Part shown: piece after piece, positions 1 to 6,506 of the stretch
Numbering within the stretch: position 1 is the stretch's first letter
How the letters are laid out: each line of letters begins with the position of its first letter
Assembly: GCA_016218905.1 (NCBI GenBank)
Contig: JACRCS010000026.1
Location: 1 to 9,215 of the forward strand
Source of the DNA: Deltaproteobacteria bacterium
GTDB taxonomy: Bacteria; Desulfobacterota_C; Deferrisomatia; Deferrisomatales; JACRMM01
DNA: 9,215 nt
Direction of reading: 5' to 3'
The notes under the pieces: model-generated
The model's input: only the letters and a program-made list of their open reading frames with translations
The model's database searches: none
Told to the model about the DNA's origin: nothing
Made by a program: the position numbers and the translations under genes

Positions 1-428
1 CCGAGCTTCGCCTGGAACCCGAGGGGCAGGGCCAGGAGCGTGAGATAGCCTTCCTCCAGATCGACTCCCTCCTCGGGGTTGACCGCGATGAAGAAGTCCG
101 CCCGGGCGTAGGGATCGACTACGGCCTGAAACCCGAGCTCAACTTCCCGAAGCTCGAAGGCATCATGTTGGTCGAGGTCCCCGGGGGTGCGGCCACCCTG
201 GGCCTGGAACCAGCCGATGGCGCTGATGTTGGGGTTCAGGAGGCTGGAGGTCTGGGGCGGCGTCGGCGGTTGGGCAGCCTGAAGGTCGCGCCGCAGGTCT
301 TCGATCGTCTGCCGCTGCGCGGCGGTCTCCTTTTCGAGCACCCGGAGGCGCTCCTCCAGGTCGGCCGCACGGGCTAGGGATGCGACGAGGAACAGCGCGG
401 CGAGTGTCGCGAGCACGAAACGAGCCAT
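1..428 (-). CDS. Outer-membrane porin-like protein, N-terminal part (runs off window)
   Basis: Only the first 142 codons are present; the gene continues beyond the left edge. The ATG at 428 follows a GAGGAAG SD site. The product opens with a signal peptide (residues 1-21, hydrophobic, ending ARA), then a short coiled coil (about 23-50, LEERLRVLEKETAAQRQ) and a proline-rich linker. Next comes a stretch I recognise from a large, mostly unnamed family of porin-like outer-membrane beta-barrels: an NPNISAIG strand followed by FELREVELGFQAVVDPYARA and a DFF...EEGYLTLLALP stretch. The family resembles phosphate-selective porins (OprO/OprP) in layout and is often annotated only as hypothetical or porin. 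It probably forms a barrel in the outer membrane; its substrate cannot be told. It lies 80 nt downstream of the small HHH/CxxC protein on the same strand, so the two are probably co-transcribed. Family call is from memory of the motif, not a search. Confidence 0.72.
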   Translation of the reverse strand, partial: MARFVLATLAALFLVASLARAADLEERLRVLEKETAAQRQTIEDLRRDLQAAQPPTPPQTSSLLNPNISAIGWFQAQGGRTPGDLDQHDAFELREVELGFQAVVDPYARADFFIAVNPEEGVDLEEGYLTLLALPLGFQAKL

Positions 429-508
429 GGGTTCTTCCTCAGCATGAGAGTTCGGGGCCACGCCGTAGGGGGCGGCCCTCGGATGAACACTGCTTCGGTT
501 GGGAACCT

Positions 509-829
509 TCAGGCCGGAGGGGCTCGGGCGTGAGGGAGGGCGCAGAAGATGCCGGTTGGAGGGGCGAGCTCGGCGAAAGTCGCGAGGGTGGCTACCGGCA
601 GCGCCGGGACGTGGGCCCCGGCAGTCGGCTCGACGAATCCGGTCCCGTCGGTCTTCTGGAGGTGGAAGCACGCGGCGCAGTCGCGGTGAGGAGTCCCGTC
701 GCCGTGATGGTGATACGCGACGGCGAGGGCGGAACCGAGAAAGACCAGAAGAACGGCGAGAGCGAGCTGGCGCATCGAGGGGGTCGCGGTGAGACGGGAG
801 TCAGCAGGATCACTGCGCGGACCGGACAT
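509..829 (-). CDS. Small exported His/Cys-rich protein (HHH...CxxC)
   Basis: A 106-residue product from the ATG at 829. One hydrophobic segment (about residues 20-38, QLALAVLLVFLGSALAVA) is followed directly by HHHGDG, H48, C51-A-A-C54 and H56, then a Pro/Ala-rich tail with C96 and the terminal residues ARAPPA. The cluster of His and Cys right after the membrane segment or signal peptide suggests metal binding on the periplasmic side. Small proteins with a late Cys pair and a terminal RAPP-like motif (DUF2946-like) are often found near metal efflux genes; I offer that only as a possible relative. The start is uncertain: the ATG at 829 has GGAGGT at 848-843, a rather long 13 nt away, while the ATG at 775 gives an 88-residue protein with a cleaner signal peptide but no SD. 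The open frame extends upstream to 1105 without signs of coding. First gene of a probable two-gene unit with the porin-like gene. Confidence 0.6.
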   Translation of the reverse strand: MSGPRSDPADSRLTATPSMRQLALAVLLVFLGSALAVAYHHHGDGTPHRDCAACFHLQKTDGTGFVEPTAGAHVPALPVATLATFAELAPPTGIFCALPHARAPPA

Positions 830-1174
830 GGCGGGGGATCTTACCTCCACTGCGGATCGCCGCAAAGGGGCTCGAACCGGAGGTCGTCCGGCGCACCGAC
901 CTGACCGGCACCAAAAAGATGGCTTGGCCCGCGAGCTTCCGTGCAGACGAAGCGGTGCTGGCCGGGTAATAGCTGCAGTCAGCGATCTTGAAGATGGCAC
1001 GGCCTTTCGGGTAAGTTTTCGATTTGAAGACGATCGCCAAGCGGCGATTCGGCGCGTCGAGCGGAGGACGAACGCAGACAGTCTTGAGACCCCTGAAAAG
1101 CTCATCTTCGTCCGAGCGCGCGCAGCAGTGAGGGAGTGGCCTTCGGCTTAAAACCCCCGCTCAGCCTGTGGTTC

Positions 1175-1208
1175 TTGACTGATGACCGAAAATTGAAGAC
1201 CGATGACT
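1175..1208. repeat. Degenerate GATGAC/GAAGAC repeat tract
   Basis: The stretch reads as imperfect copies of a short A/G-rich word: TGACTGATGACC, GAAAATTGAAGACC, GATGACT. GATGAC occurs at 1181-1186 and 1202-1207, GACC at 1184-1187 and 1198-1201. Its composition differs sharply from the GC-rich surroundings. It looks like a short intergenic repeat of slippage origin; it could also contain promoter elements of the downstream gene. Seen directly; function unknown. Confidence 0.45.
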
Positions 1209-1236
1209 CCATCCGGAAAGGCACTTTCCGGATGGA
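1208..1236. promoter_or_regulatory. Perfect 13-bp palindrome upstream of selenoprotein candidate
   Basis: Arms 1208-1220 (TCCATCCGGAAAG) and 1224-1236 (CTTTCCGGATGGA) are exact reverse complements with a GCA spacer. The element ends 10 nt before the SD of the gene at 1259. It could be a repressor operator in DNA or a 5'-UTR hairpin in RNA. No T-run follows on either strand, so a terminator is less likely. Confidence 0.6.
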
Positions 1237-1246
1237 CACTAGCCTC

Positions 1247-1252
1247 AGGAGG
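1247..1252 (+). promoter_or_regulatory. Strong Shine-Dalgarno site AGGAGG
   Basis: A perfect AGGAGG lies 6 nt before the ATG at 1259. It decides the start of the selenoprotein candidate over the upstream in-frame ATGs (1136, 1232), which have no such site, and shows that this short frame is translated on purpose. Confidence 0.8.
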
Positions 1253-1258
1253 ATCCGA

Positions 1259-1561
1259 ATGCTGCCGGAGGAACAGAACAAGGCCTACCGAGCTTTCTAC
1301 GAATCCGCTCGGCACAACGAGATTCTGGAACCCAAGGCCACGCTGATGATCCACCTTGCGGCCGCGATGGCCTTCGGCTGCGCACCGTGAATGGACCACT
1401 ACCTCGGCGTGGCCGAGGAAGAGGGGCTCACCGAAGCGGAGATCGGGGCGGTGCAGTCCGTCGTAATGGCGGTTTCCGCGGGCAGGGTCAACGCCCAGCT
1501 CCGGGAGGCGGAAGCTCGCCGGAAGAAGGCGTCGGTTCGAAAGGACGCCGGCTCCACGTGA
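1259..1561 (+). CDS. AhpD/carboxymuconolactone decarboxylase-like selenoprotein (in-frame TGA = Sec)
   Basis: Read through the TGA at 1388-1390, the frame from the ATG at 1259 to the TGA at 1559 encodes 100 residues. The part before the TGA ends ...AAAMAFGCAP, and the part after it begins MDHYLGVAEEEGLTEAEIG and continues QSVVMAVSAGRVNAQ. Both halves match the small all-helical CMD/AhpD fold in register, with the TGA exactly where the second cysteine of the redox CxxC motif belongs (C41-A-P-U44, then H47). AhpD-like proteins are thiol peroxidase or disulfide-reductase type enzymes that use this pair, and AhpD-like selenoproteins are known in bacteria. A hairpin fitting the bacterial SECIS pattern follows the TGA. 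TGA also works as a normal stop here (RND and TolC-like genes), so the code itself is not changed. If Sec is not inserted, the product is a 43-residue fragment. The gene is convergent with the RND gene, about 65 nt away. Substrate unknown. Confidence 0.8.
1402..1418 (+). promoter_or_regulatory. Candidate bacterial SECIS hairpin
   Basis: A perfect 7-bp stem, CCTCGGC (1402-1408) with GCCGAGG (1412-1418), closes a GTG loop. The stem starts 11 nt after the UGA and the loop G (1409) is 19 nt from its last base. Known bacterial SECIS elements have a 4-16 bp upper stem, a small loop with G in the first two places, and about 16-37 nt from UGA to that G; all hold. It lies inside the coding sequence, as usual in bacteria, and would be the SelB binding site. 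Confidence 0.72.
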
Positions 1562-1625
1562 AGGGAAGACCGAATGGAACTCGTCGAGCCCGTGCTGATC
1601 AGCCTCGTGAACGGGGCACTCCGTT

Positions 1626-4600
1626 TCAGGGAGGGCTACTTCGCCCTCCCTGTGGAGCGGGCCGGCGCGAGGGGGTGACGAGGGGGACGTCGGACGGGTC
1701 CGACCGGTCCGACCGTGGCCCCCGGCCGAGGACGGCGTAGAGGACCGGCAGGACGAGCAGCGTCAGCAGGGTCGAGGAGATCACTCCTCCGATCACCACG
1801 GTGGCCAGGGGCCTTTGAACCTCGGCCCCGATCCCGGTGTTGAGCGCCATGGGCACGAACCCGAGGCTGGCGACCAGGGCGGTCATGAGCACGGGACGAA
1901 GGCGCTGCTCGGCCGCCTTCTGGATGGCTTCGAGGAGCGGAACGCCCCGGGCGAGGAGGTCCCGCACGGCGGAGACGAGCACCATGTCGCCGAGGACGGA
2001 GACGCCCGAGAGGGCGACGAAGCCGACGCCCGCCGAGATGCTGAACGGGAGCCCCCGAAGCCATAGGGCGAGGATCCCGCCGATCGCCGCGAAAGGTACG
2101 CCGGTGAAGACGCGGGCTGCGTCGAGCATCCGGCCGTAGGTGAAGTAGAGCAGCGAGAAGATCAGCAGAAGCGCGATCGGAACGACCACCATGAGCCGCT
2201 TCTGCGCCCGCGCGAGGTTCTCGAACTGCCCGCCGAAGCGGACATAGTAGCCAGCCGGCAGGCTCACGCCCTTCTCGATCGCCTGCTGCGCTTCGGCCAC
2301 GAAACTTCCGACATCTCGGCCTCTGACGTTCGCCTGGACGACGACCCGCCGCTTCCCCCATTCGCGGTTCACGGTGGAAGGGCCTTCGGTCGTCTTGAGG
2401 GTCGTGAGTCGCGAGAGCGGGATCCGCTCTCCGCTCGCGGTCGTCACGAGCAGGTGCCCGAGCGCGTCCGCGGTGACGCGATACCGGTCCTCCACCCGCA
2501 CGGCGATCGGGAACCGCCGGTCGCCCTCCTGGAGCGTCCCCACCTCTCGCCCGCCGAGTGCCTCCACGGCTTCGAGAACTTCCCGGGCCGGGATCCCGTA
2601 CCGGGCGGTCGACTCCCGATCCACCTCCACCTGGACGAGCGGCTGCCCCGTCACCTGCTCCGTGCTCACGTCCGCGGCACCCGGGATGTTCTTCAGGAGG
2701 CCTTCGATCTCCCTCGCCTTCGTCTTCAGGGTTTCGAAGTCCTCCCCGAAGACCTTCACCGCCACATCCGCGCGAACGCCCGCGACCATCTCGTTCACCC
2801 GCATCTCGATCGGCTGGGTGAAGATCATCCGCATGCCCGGGAGCGCGTCGAACTCCTTCTCCATCGCGGTCACGAGCTCCGTCTGGCTGCCCGCCTTCCT
2901 CCACTTCTCCCGGGGCTTCAGCATGAGGAAGATATCCGAGAGCTCCACCCCCATCGGATCGGTCGCGACCTCGGCGCTGCCGGTTCGCGTCCAGACGCGC
3001 TCGATCTCGTTCGGGAACTTCTCGAGCAGCATCCGCTCGATCCGCGTGCCGTACCGGACGGACTCGTCGAGCGAGACGCTCGCCAGCCGAACGGTGTTGA
3101 CGACGATCGAGCCCTCCATCAGCCGGGGGACGAACTCCGACCCGAGACGGGTCGCGAGGGCCGCGGCGCCGACGAGACACGCGACGGCCGCCCCGAGCAC
3201 GGCGAACCGCCGCCGGAGCGCAAAGCGCAGGACGGGGCGATAGGCGTTCTTGAGCCAGCGGACGACCGCCGGCTCGGTGTGGCTGATCTTCCGGTTGAGG
3301 AAGAGGCTCGCGAGCACGGGCATCAGCGTGAGCGAAAGCGCCATGGACCCGAGGAGGGCGAAGATCACGGTGAGCGCCATGGGCCTGAAGAGCTTCCCCT
3401 CGACGCCTTGGAGGGCGAGGATCGGCAGGTAGACGATCATGATGATCAGTTCGCCGAACATGGTGGGCTTTCGGACCTCGACCGCGGCGTCCCGCACGAC
3501 TTCCGTCACGCTGCGGTCCGTGTCGTCCTCGGAGAGGCGGCGAACGGAGTTCTCCACCATGATCACCGAGCTGTCGACGATCAGGCCGAAGTCGATCGCG
3601 CCGAGGCTCATGAGGCTCCCGGCGATGCCGGCGCGGAGCATCAGGTCGAAGGCGAAGAGCATGGAGAGGGGGATCGCCGCCGCGACGATGAGCCCCGCGC
3701 GGAAGTTCCCGAGGACGAGAAACAGGACGGCGATGACGAGGATGGCCCCCTCGAAGAGGTTCTTCTCGACCGTATGGAGCACTTGGTCCACGAGGGAGGT
3801 GCGATCGTAGGCGGTCGCGACCTCGACCCCTTTCGGGAGCGTCTTCTTCACCTCCTCGAGCCGGGCCTTGAGCCTCGACGTGACTTCGTGGCTGTTTTCG
3901 CCCATGAGCATGAAACCGAGGCCGAGAACGGCCTCCCCTCGGCCGCCGGCCGTCACGGCGCCGCGGCGGATCTCCCTGCCCTCGGCGACCCGGGCCACAT
4001 CGCGCACCCGCACCGGGACTCCCTCCCGGGCGGCGACCACGATGTTCTCGAGGTCGGCCGGGCTCTTCACGATCCCGACGCCCTGAACGAGGCTCGACTC
4101 GCCCGCCTCGTCGATCGGGCCCCCGCCGACGTTGGCGTTGTTCTCCTCCCGGGCCTCGACGAGCCGGTCGAGGGTGAGCCCCCGTTTGCCGAGCTCGTCG
4201 GGGTCGACGAGCACCTCCAGCCGGCGCTCGTCGCCTCCCCAGGTGTTCTCCTCGGCCACGCCCGGGACCGAGGACAGCTGGGGTCTCACCACCCAGTCGT
4301 GCAGAGCGCGAAGCTCCGCCAGCGTCTTCTCCTTGGCGGAGAGGAGGTAGTGGAAGACCTCGCCGAGGCCCGTCGCGACAGGCCCGAGGCTCGGTTTCCC
4401 GATGTTCGGCGGAAGCTCCACCCCCTGGACGCGCTCCATGACCACCTGGCGGGAGAGGTAGATGTCGCTCCCGTCCTCGAAGATGACGGTCACCTGGGAG
4501 AGGCCGAACTTCGAGATGGACCGGACCTCCTTCAGCTTCGGCAGGCCGGAGATCGCCTGCTCGAGCGGCGCCGTCACCTGCCGCTCGATCTCGAGCGGGG

Positions 4601-4769
4601 AGAGCGCCGAGGCGACCGTGTTCACCTGCACCTGAACCGGCGTCGTGTCGGGAAAGGCGTCCATGGGGAGTCGCGCGAAGGCGAGCGCGCCCAGGAGCGC
4701 CAGGCCGGCCCAGACGAGGATGACCACGAGCCGATGCTGAAGGGACCACTCTATGACGCGATTCAGCAT
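1626..4769 (-). CDS. czcA: Heavy-metal efflux RND transporter (CzcA/CusA family)
   Basis: A 1047-residue inner-membrane pump of the HME-RND family, which exports metal ions from periplasm or cytoplasm through a trimer driven by protons. The start at 4769 (MLNRVIEWSLQHRLVVIL) is the canonical CzcA N terminus and has AGGAGAG just upstream; the long upstream open frame is a shadow of the adaptor gene. Visible parts: TM1 (about 13-31), first periplasmic porter loop (about 35-335), TM2-6 (about 340-490), TM7 (about 521-540), second loop with the family stretch QPIEMRVNEMVAGVRADV, and TM8-12 (about 859-1014). TM4 carries DFGLIVDSSVIMVEN with D393, D399 and E406, matching the proton-relay residues of CzcA and typical of divalent-cation (Zn/Co/Ni/Cd) members; the monovalent Cu/Ag pump CusA differs here. 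The last 31 residues after LPVLYAVLGR form an odd Ser/Pro/Arg tail. Last gene of the operon, 8 nt after the adaptor. Metal not proven. Confidence 0.93.
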   Translation of the reverse strand: MLNRVIEWSLQHRLVVILVWAGLALLGALAFARLPMDAFPDTTPVQVQVNTVASALSPLEIERQVTAPLEQAISGLPKLKEVRSISKFGLSQVTVIFEDGSDIYLSRQVVMERVQGVELPPNIGKPSLGPVATGLGEVFHYLLSAKEKTLAELRALHDWVVRPQLSSVPGVAEENTWGGDERRLEVLVDPDELGKRGLTLDRLVEAREENNANVGGGPIDEAGESSLVQGVGIVKSPADLENIVVAAREGVPVRVRDVARVAEGREIRRGAVTAGGRGEAVLGLGFMLMGENSHEVTSRLKARLEEVKKTLPKGVEVATAYDRTSLVDQVLHTVEKNLFEGAILVIAVLFLVLGNFRAGLIVAAAIPLSMLFAFDLMLRAGIAGSLMSLGAIDFGLIVDSSVIMVENSVRRLSEDDTDRSVTEVVRDAAVEVRKPTMFGELIIMIVYLPILALQGVEGKLFRPMALTVIFALLGSMALSLTLMPVLASLFLNRKISHTEPAVVRWLKNAYRPVLRFALRRRFAVLGAAVACLVGAAALATRLGSEFVPRLMEGSIVVNTVRLASVSLDESVRYGTRIERMLLEKFPNEIERVWTRTGSAEVATDPMGVELSDIFLMLKPREKWRKAGSQTELVTAMEKEFDALPGMRMIFTQPIEMRVNEMVAGVRADVAVKVFGEDFETLKTKAREIEGLLKNIPGAADVSTEQVTGQPLVQVEVDRESTARYGIPAREVLEAVEALGGREVGTLQEGDRRFPIAVRVEDRYRVTADALGHLLVTTASGERIPLSRLTTLKTTEGPSTVNREWGKRRVVVQANVRGRDVGSFVAEAQQAIEKGVSLPAGYYVRFGGQFENLARAQKRLMVVVPIALLLIFSLLYFTYGRMLDAARVFTGVPFAAIGGILALWLRGLPFSISAGVGFVALSGVSVLGDMVLVSAVRDLLARGVPLLEAIQKAAEQRLRPVLMTALVASLGFVPMALNTGIGAEVQRPLATVVIGGVISSTLLTLLVLPVLYAVLGRGPRSDRSDPSDVPLVTPSRRPAPQGGRSSPP
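1627..1652. terminator. 10-bp hairpin between convergent genes, probable bidirectional terminator
   Basis: Arms CAGGGAGGGC (1627-1636) and GCCCTCCCTG (1643-1652) pair perfectly around a 6-nt loop. It stands 65 nt after the selenoprotein stop and overlaps the stop codon of the leftward RND gene (1626-1628). No T-run follows on either strand, so termination is inferred from position and stem strength only. Confidence 0.5.
1689..1714. repeat. GGTCCGACC tandem repeat inside the RND C-terminal tail
   Basis: GGTCCGACC occurs twice head to tail (1697-1705, 1706-1714), preceded by the inverted half GTCGGAC (1689-1695). In the RND frame it encodes the RSDRSDPSD stretch. Such a near-palindromic short repeat is more typical of intergenic DNA, so the tail may have grown into former non-coding sequence. 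Confidence 0.55.
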
Positions 4770-4777
4770 TCCCTCTC

Positions 4778-6178
4778 CTACTTCTGCTCCACGTCGCAGC
4801 AGCCCGCCCCGATCGCGTCCTTGAGCGTCTCGGTCTTCAGGAAGAAGCTCCCGGTCGTGACGACCTCTTCTCCCGGCTCGATGCCCGAAGCGAGCTCGAC
4901 CGTGGAGCCCTCCCACTGGCCGGGGACGAGCTGCACCCGCCTGGTCTCGAAGGCGTCGGGAGCGACGCGGACGAAGGCGAGGTGCGCCGACTTCGCGCGC
5001 TGAACCGCCGTCCTCGGTACGGCGGCAGAGCTTCGGGACCCGGCGGCGGAGATGCGCGCCTTGCCGAACATGTTGGCTCGGAGGAGGCCGGAGGGGTTGG
5101 CGAGCCGTACCCGGGCCTTCGCGGTGCGGGTCTGGGGATCCACCACGGGTTCGATGTACGAGATGCTGCCGCGGAACTCCCGGCTTCCCAGCCCGTCGAC
5201 GGTGATCACGACCCGGCTCCCGCTGCGCACCGAGCCGAGGTCGCTCTCCGGGACCGCGATTTCGGCCCACATGACCGACGTGTCCACGATCTCGAAGAGG
5301 GCGGTCTGGGTGTCCACGTACTGATTCAAGGAGACGTTTCGCTGGGTCACCACCCCGGAGAGCGGTGCCGTGAGGGTGTACTGACCGGTGGACCCCTTCT
5401 GACCTCCGACGACACCCAGGGATGCGGAGAGAGCCGCGTACTCCGCCTTCGCCTCCGCCAGTTCCTGCTCGGCGGCCTCCACCTCGACCCGGGCGGAGAT
5501 CCCCTTTTGGTGGAGCTCCGACTCTCGCCGGTACTTGGACTCGGCGAGTTGCACCCGCGACTTCGCCGCGGCGAGCCTCGATTGATCGACGCCGACCGCC
5601 GCGCTTTCGACGACGGCGAGGGCACTTCCCGCCCGCACGGCGCTTCCGACGTCGGCGTGGAGCTTCTTGACGACTCCCGCCGCCCGGGCGTTCACGTGGG
5701 CCAGACGGGTCGCGTCGTAAGCGATGGAAACCGGAGCGATGAGTTCCGACACGCTCCTTCCCGCGACGGCCCGGACGGTCTCGATGCCCGCCAGCCGGAC
5801 GGTGTCGGCGCTTCTCAGCCGAACCCTGAGCCCGTCGGCGGGGGCCTCATCGCCCGCGACATCTACCGAAGGCCGCCCGCCGCGCTCCGGATGGCACAGG
5901 GGGCAGACCGATTCCGGAAAGCCGTGCTCCTCGCACCAGTCGCCCCTCGCCCGGAAGACCGGGGCGAGGGCGGGGTTGCACTTCGTGCAGATCGACTCGA
6001 GGACGCCGTGCTCCTTGCATAGGCCCTCCGCGCCCGGATTCGGCGCCGTCGTGCCTTCGGGCTGGGGAGCCGCTTCGGCCTTGGCCGAAGCGACTTCCAC
6101 GTTCTCTGAGGAGGACCTCCCGCAGCCGGTCGCCAGAGCGAGCGGGACCACGAGCCCGGCGCAGAGGAACCGGCGCAT
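4778..6178 (-). CDS. czcB: RND efflux periplasmic adaptor lipoprotein with N-terminal Cys/His metal-binding repeats (CzcB/CusB-like)
   Basis: A 466-residue membrane fusion protein linking the RND pump to the outer-membrane channel. It starts with a lipoprotein signal (MRRFLCAGLVVPLALATGC, lipid on C19), so it is probably anchored in a membrane. Residues 54-97 hold two copies of a Cys/His motif with a 28-residue period: C54, H57, C64, C67 and C82, H85, C92, C95, H96. Then come the usual adaptor parts: half-lipoyl regions around 155-190 and 265-295, an alpha-helical hairpin (about 195-255, heptad-rich), a beta-barrel region (about 305-375, with EPVVDPQTRTAKARV) and a membrane-proximal part with GIEPGEEVVTTGSFFLKTE. 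The extreme C terminus is GAGCCDVEQK, with a Cys pair at 460-461 that could also bind metal. The start is 1 nt after the stop of the small Cys/His gene and the stop overlaps the RND SD, so the three are coupled. Extra N-terminal domains in CusB-like adaptors usually bind the exported metal. Confidence 0.9.
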   Translation of the reverse strand: MRRFLCAGLVVPLALATGCGRSSSENVEVASAKAEAAPQPEGTTAPNPGAEGLCKEHGVLESICTKCNPALAPVFRARGDWCEEHGFPESVCPLCHPERGGRPSVDVAGDEAPADGLRVRLRSADTVRLAGIETVRAVAGRSVSELIAPVSIAYDATRLAHVNARAAGVVKKLHADVGSAVRAGSALAVVESAAVGVDQSRLAAAKSRVQLAESKYRRESELHQKGISARVEVEAAEQELAEAKAEYAALSASLGVVGGQKGSTGQYTLTAPLSGVVTQRNVSLNQYVDTQTALFEIVDTSVMWAEIAVPESDLGSVRSGSRVVITVDGLGSREFRGSISYIEPVVDPQTRTAKARVRLANPSGLLRANMFGKARISAAGSRSSAAVPRTAVQRAKSAHLAFVRVAPDAFETRRVQLVPGQWEGSTVELASGIEPGEEVVTTGSFFLKTETLKDAIGAGCCDVEQK

Positions 6179-6179
6179 C

Positions 6180-6491
6180 CTATTTGGCTCCCGCCGGCTT
6201 GGGAGGCCGGACGATCTTCAGCTTCGGGTTGTCCTTCAGGCACTGCGACATGGGGAGGCCGTGCTTCTCGCACCAGTCCTTGGTGGCCTTGAAGGCGGGG
6301 ATCAGCGCGGGGTTGCACCGGGTGTCGAGCGACTCCGGTACTCCGTGTTCCTCGCACCAGTCCTCGTAGGAGCCGGGCTTGGCATCCTTGGGCCCGTGCT
6401 TGCTCTCCGTCTTCTTGGTCGTCGGCTGGCCGGCGAACACAGGGGCGGCGAGCGACAGGCAGAGGGCAATCGTGAGCAGCGGCAAACGCAT
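6180..6491 (-). CDS. Small periplasmic Cys/His protein sharing the adaptor's metal-binding repeat
   Basis: A 103-residue secreted protein: signal peptide 1-20 (MRLPLLTIALCLSLAAPVFA), a Lys-rich linker, two Cys/His units, and a basic Pro/Lys tail. The units (residues 45-62 and 73-90) align with those at the N terminus of the adaptor: DWCEEHGVPES and DWCEKHGLPMS here, DWCEEHGFPES there, with NPAL after unit 1 in both and the same 28-residue period. Each unit has one Cys replaced by Asp relative to the adaptor: unit 1 is C46, H49, D56, C59; unit 2 is C74, H77, C84, D87. I infer a periplasmic metal carrier or buffer that delivers ions to the adaptor, or competes with it, much as CusF serves CusB, but no CusF fold is seen. 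SD GAGAGGAA precedes the ATG at 6491, 15 nt after the TolC-like stop; its own stop is 1 nt before the adaptor start. Not a named family to my knowledge. Confidence 0.85.
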   Translation of the reverse strand: MRLPLLTIALCLSLAAPVFAGQPTTKKTESKHGPKDAKPGSYEDWCEEHGVPESLDTRCNPALIPAFKATKDWCEKHGLPMSQCLKDNPKLKIVRPPKPAGAK

Positions 6492-6506
6492 GGGGTTCCT
6501 CTCTTC

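Larger units (their letters stand above)
830..1258. other. Intergenic region between divergent genes
   Basis: No gene is supported here. Open frames exist on both strands, but they are low-complexity Arg/Ser/Gly-rich translations without SD sites or recognisable motifs. The stretch must hold the promoters of the leftward small-protein unit and of the rightward selenoprotein candidate. The right part is less GC-rich (about 1141-1210) and holds a TTGACT (1175-1180) that could be a -35 box, but no convincing -10 follows at 16-18 nt. Small dyad at 1033-1038/1043-1048 (ATCGCC / GGCGAT). The repeat and the long palindrome near the right end are listed separately. Confidence 0.6.

Noticed and set aside
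862..890. GGTTCGAGCC-like T-loop on the minus strand, a possible tRNA
   Set aside because: The T stem does not pair and there is no acceptor stem or anticodon arm.
380..904. Plus-strand open frames opposite the small HHH/CxxC gene
   Set aside because: Arg/Gly/Ser-rich low-complexity translations without SD or motifs; shadows.
1388..1390. The TGA as a true stop, making the region a pseudogene
   Set aside because: Kept as an alternative but less likely: register, motif position, strong SD and a correctly placed hairpin all favour Sec.
1574..1678. 34-codon frame after the selenoprotein gene (MELVEPVLISLVNG...)
   Set aside because: Weak SD, no motif, and it runs through the convergent terminator hairpin and into the RND 3' end; not supported as a gene.
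2454..5003. An 849-codon open frame on the plus strand, rich in Glu, Asp, His, Arg
   Set aside because: It is the antisense shadow of the RND and adaptor genes in a GC-rich genome; the minus frame has a full set of family motifs.
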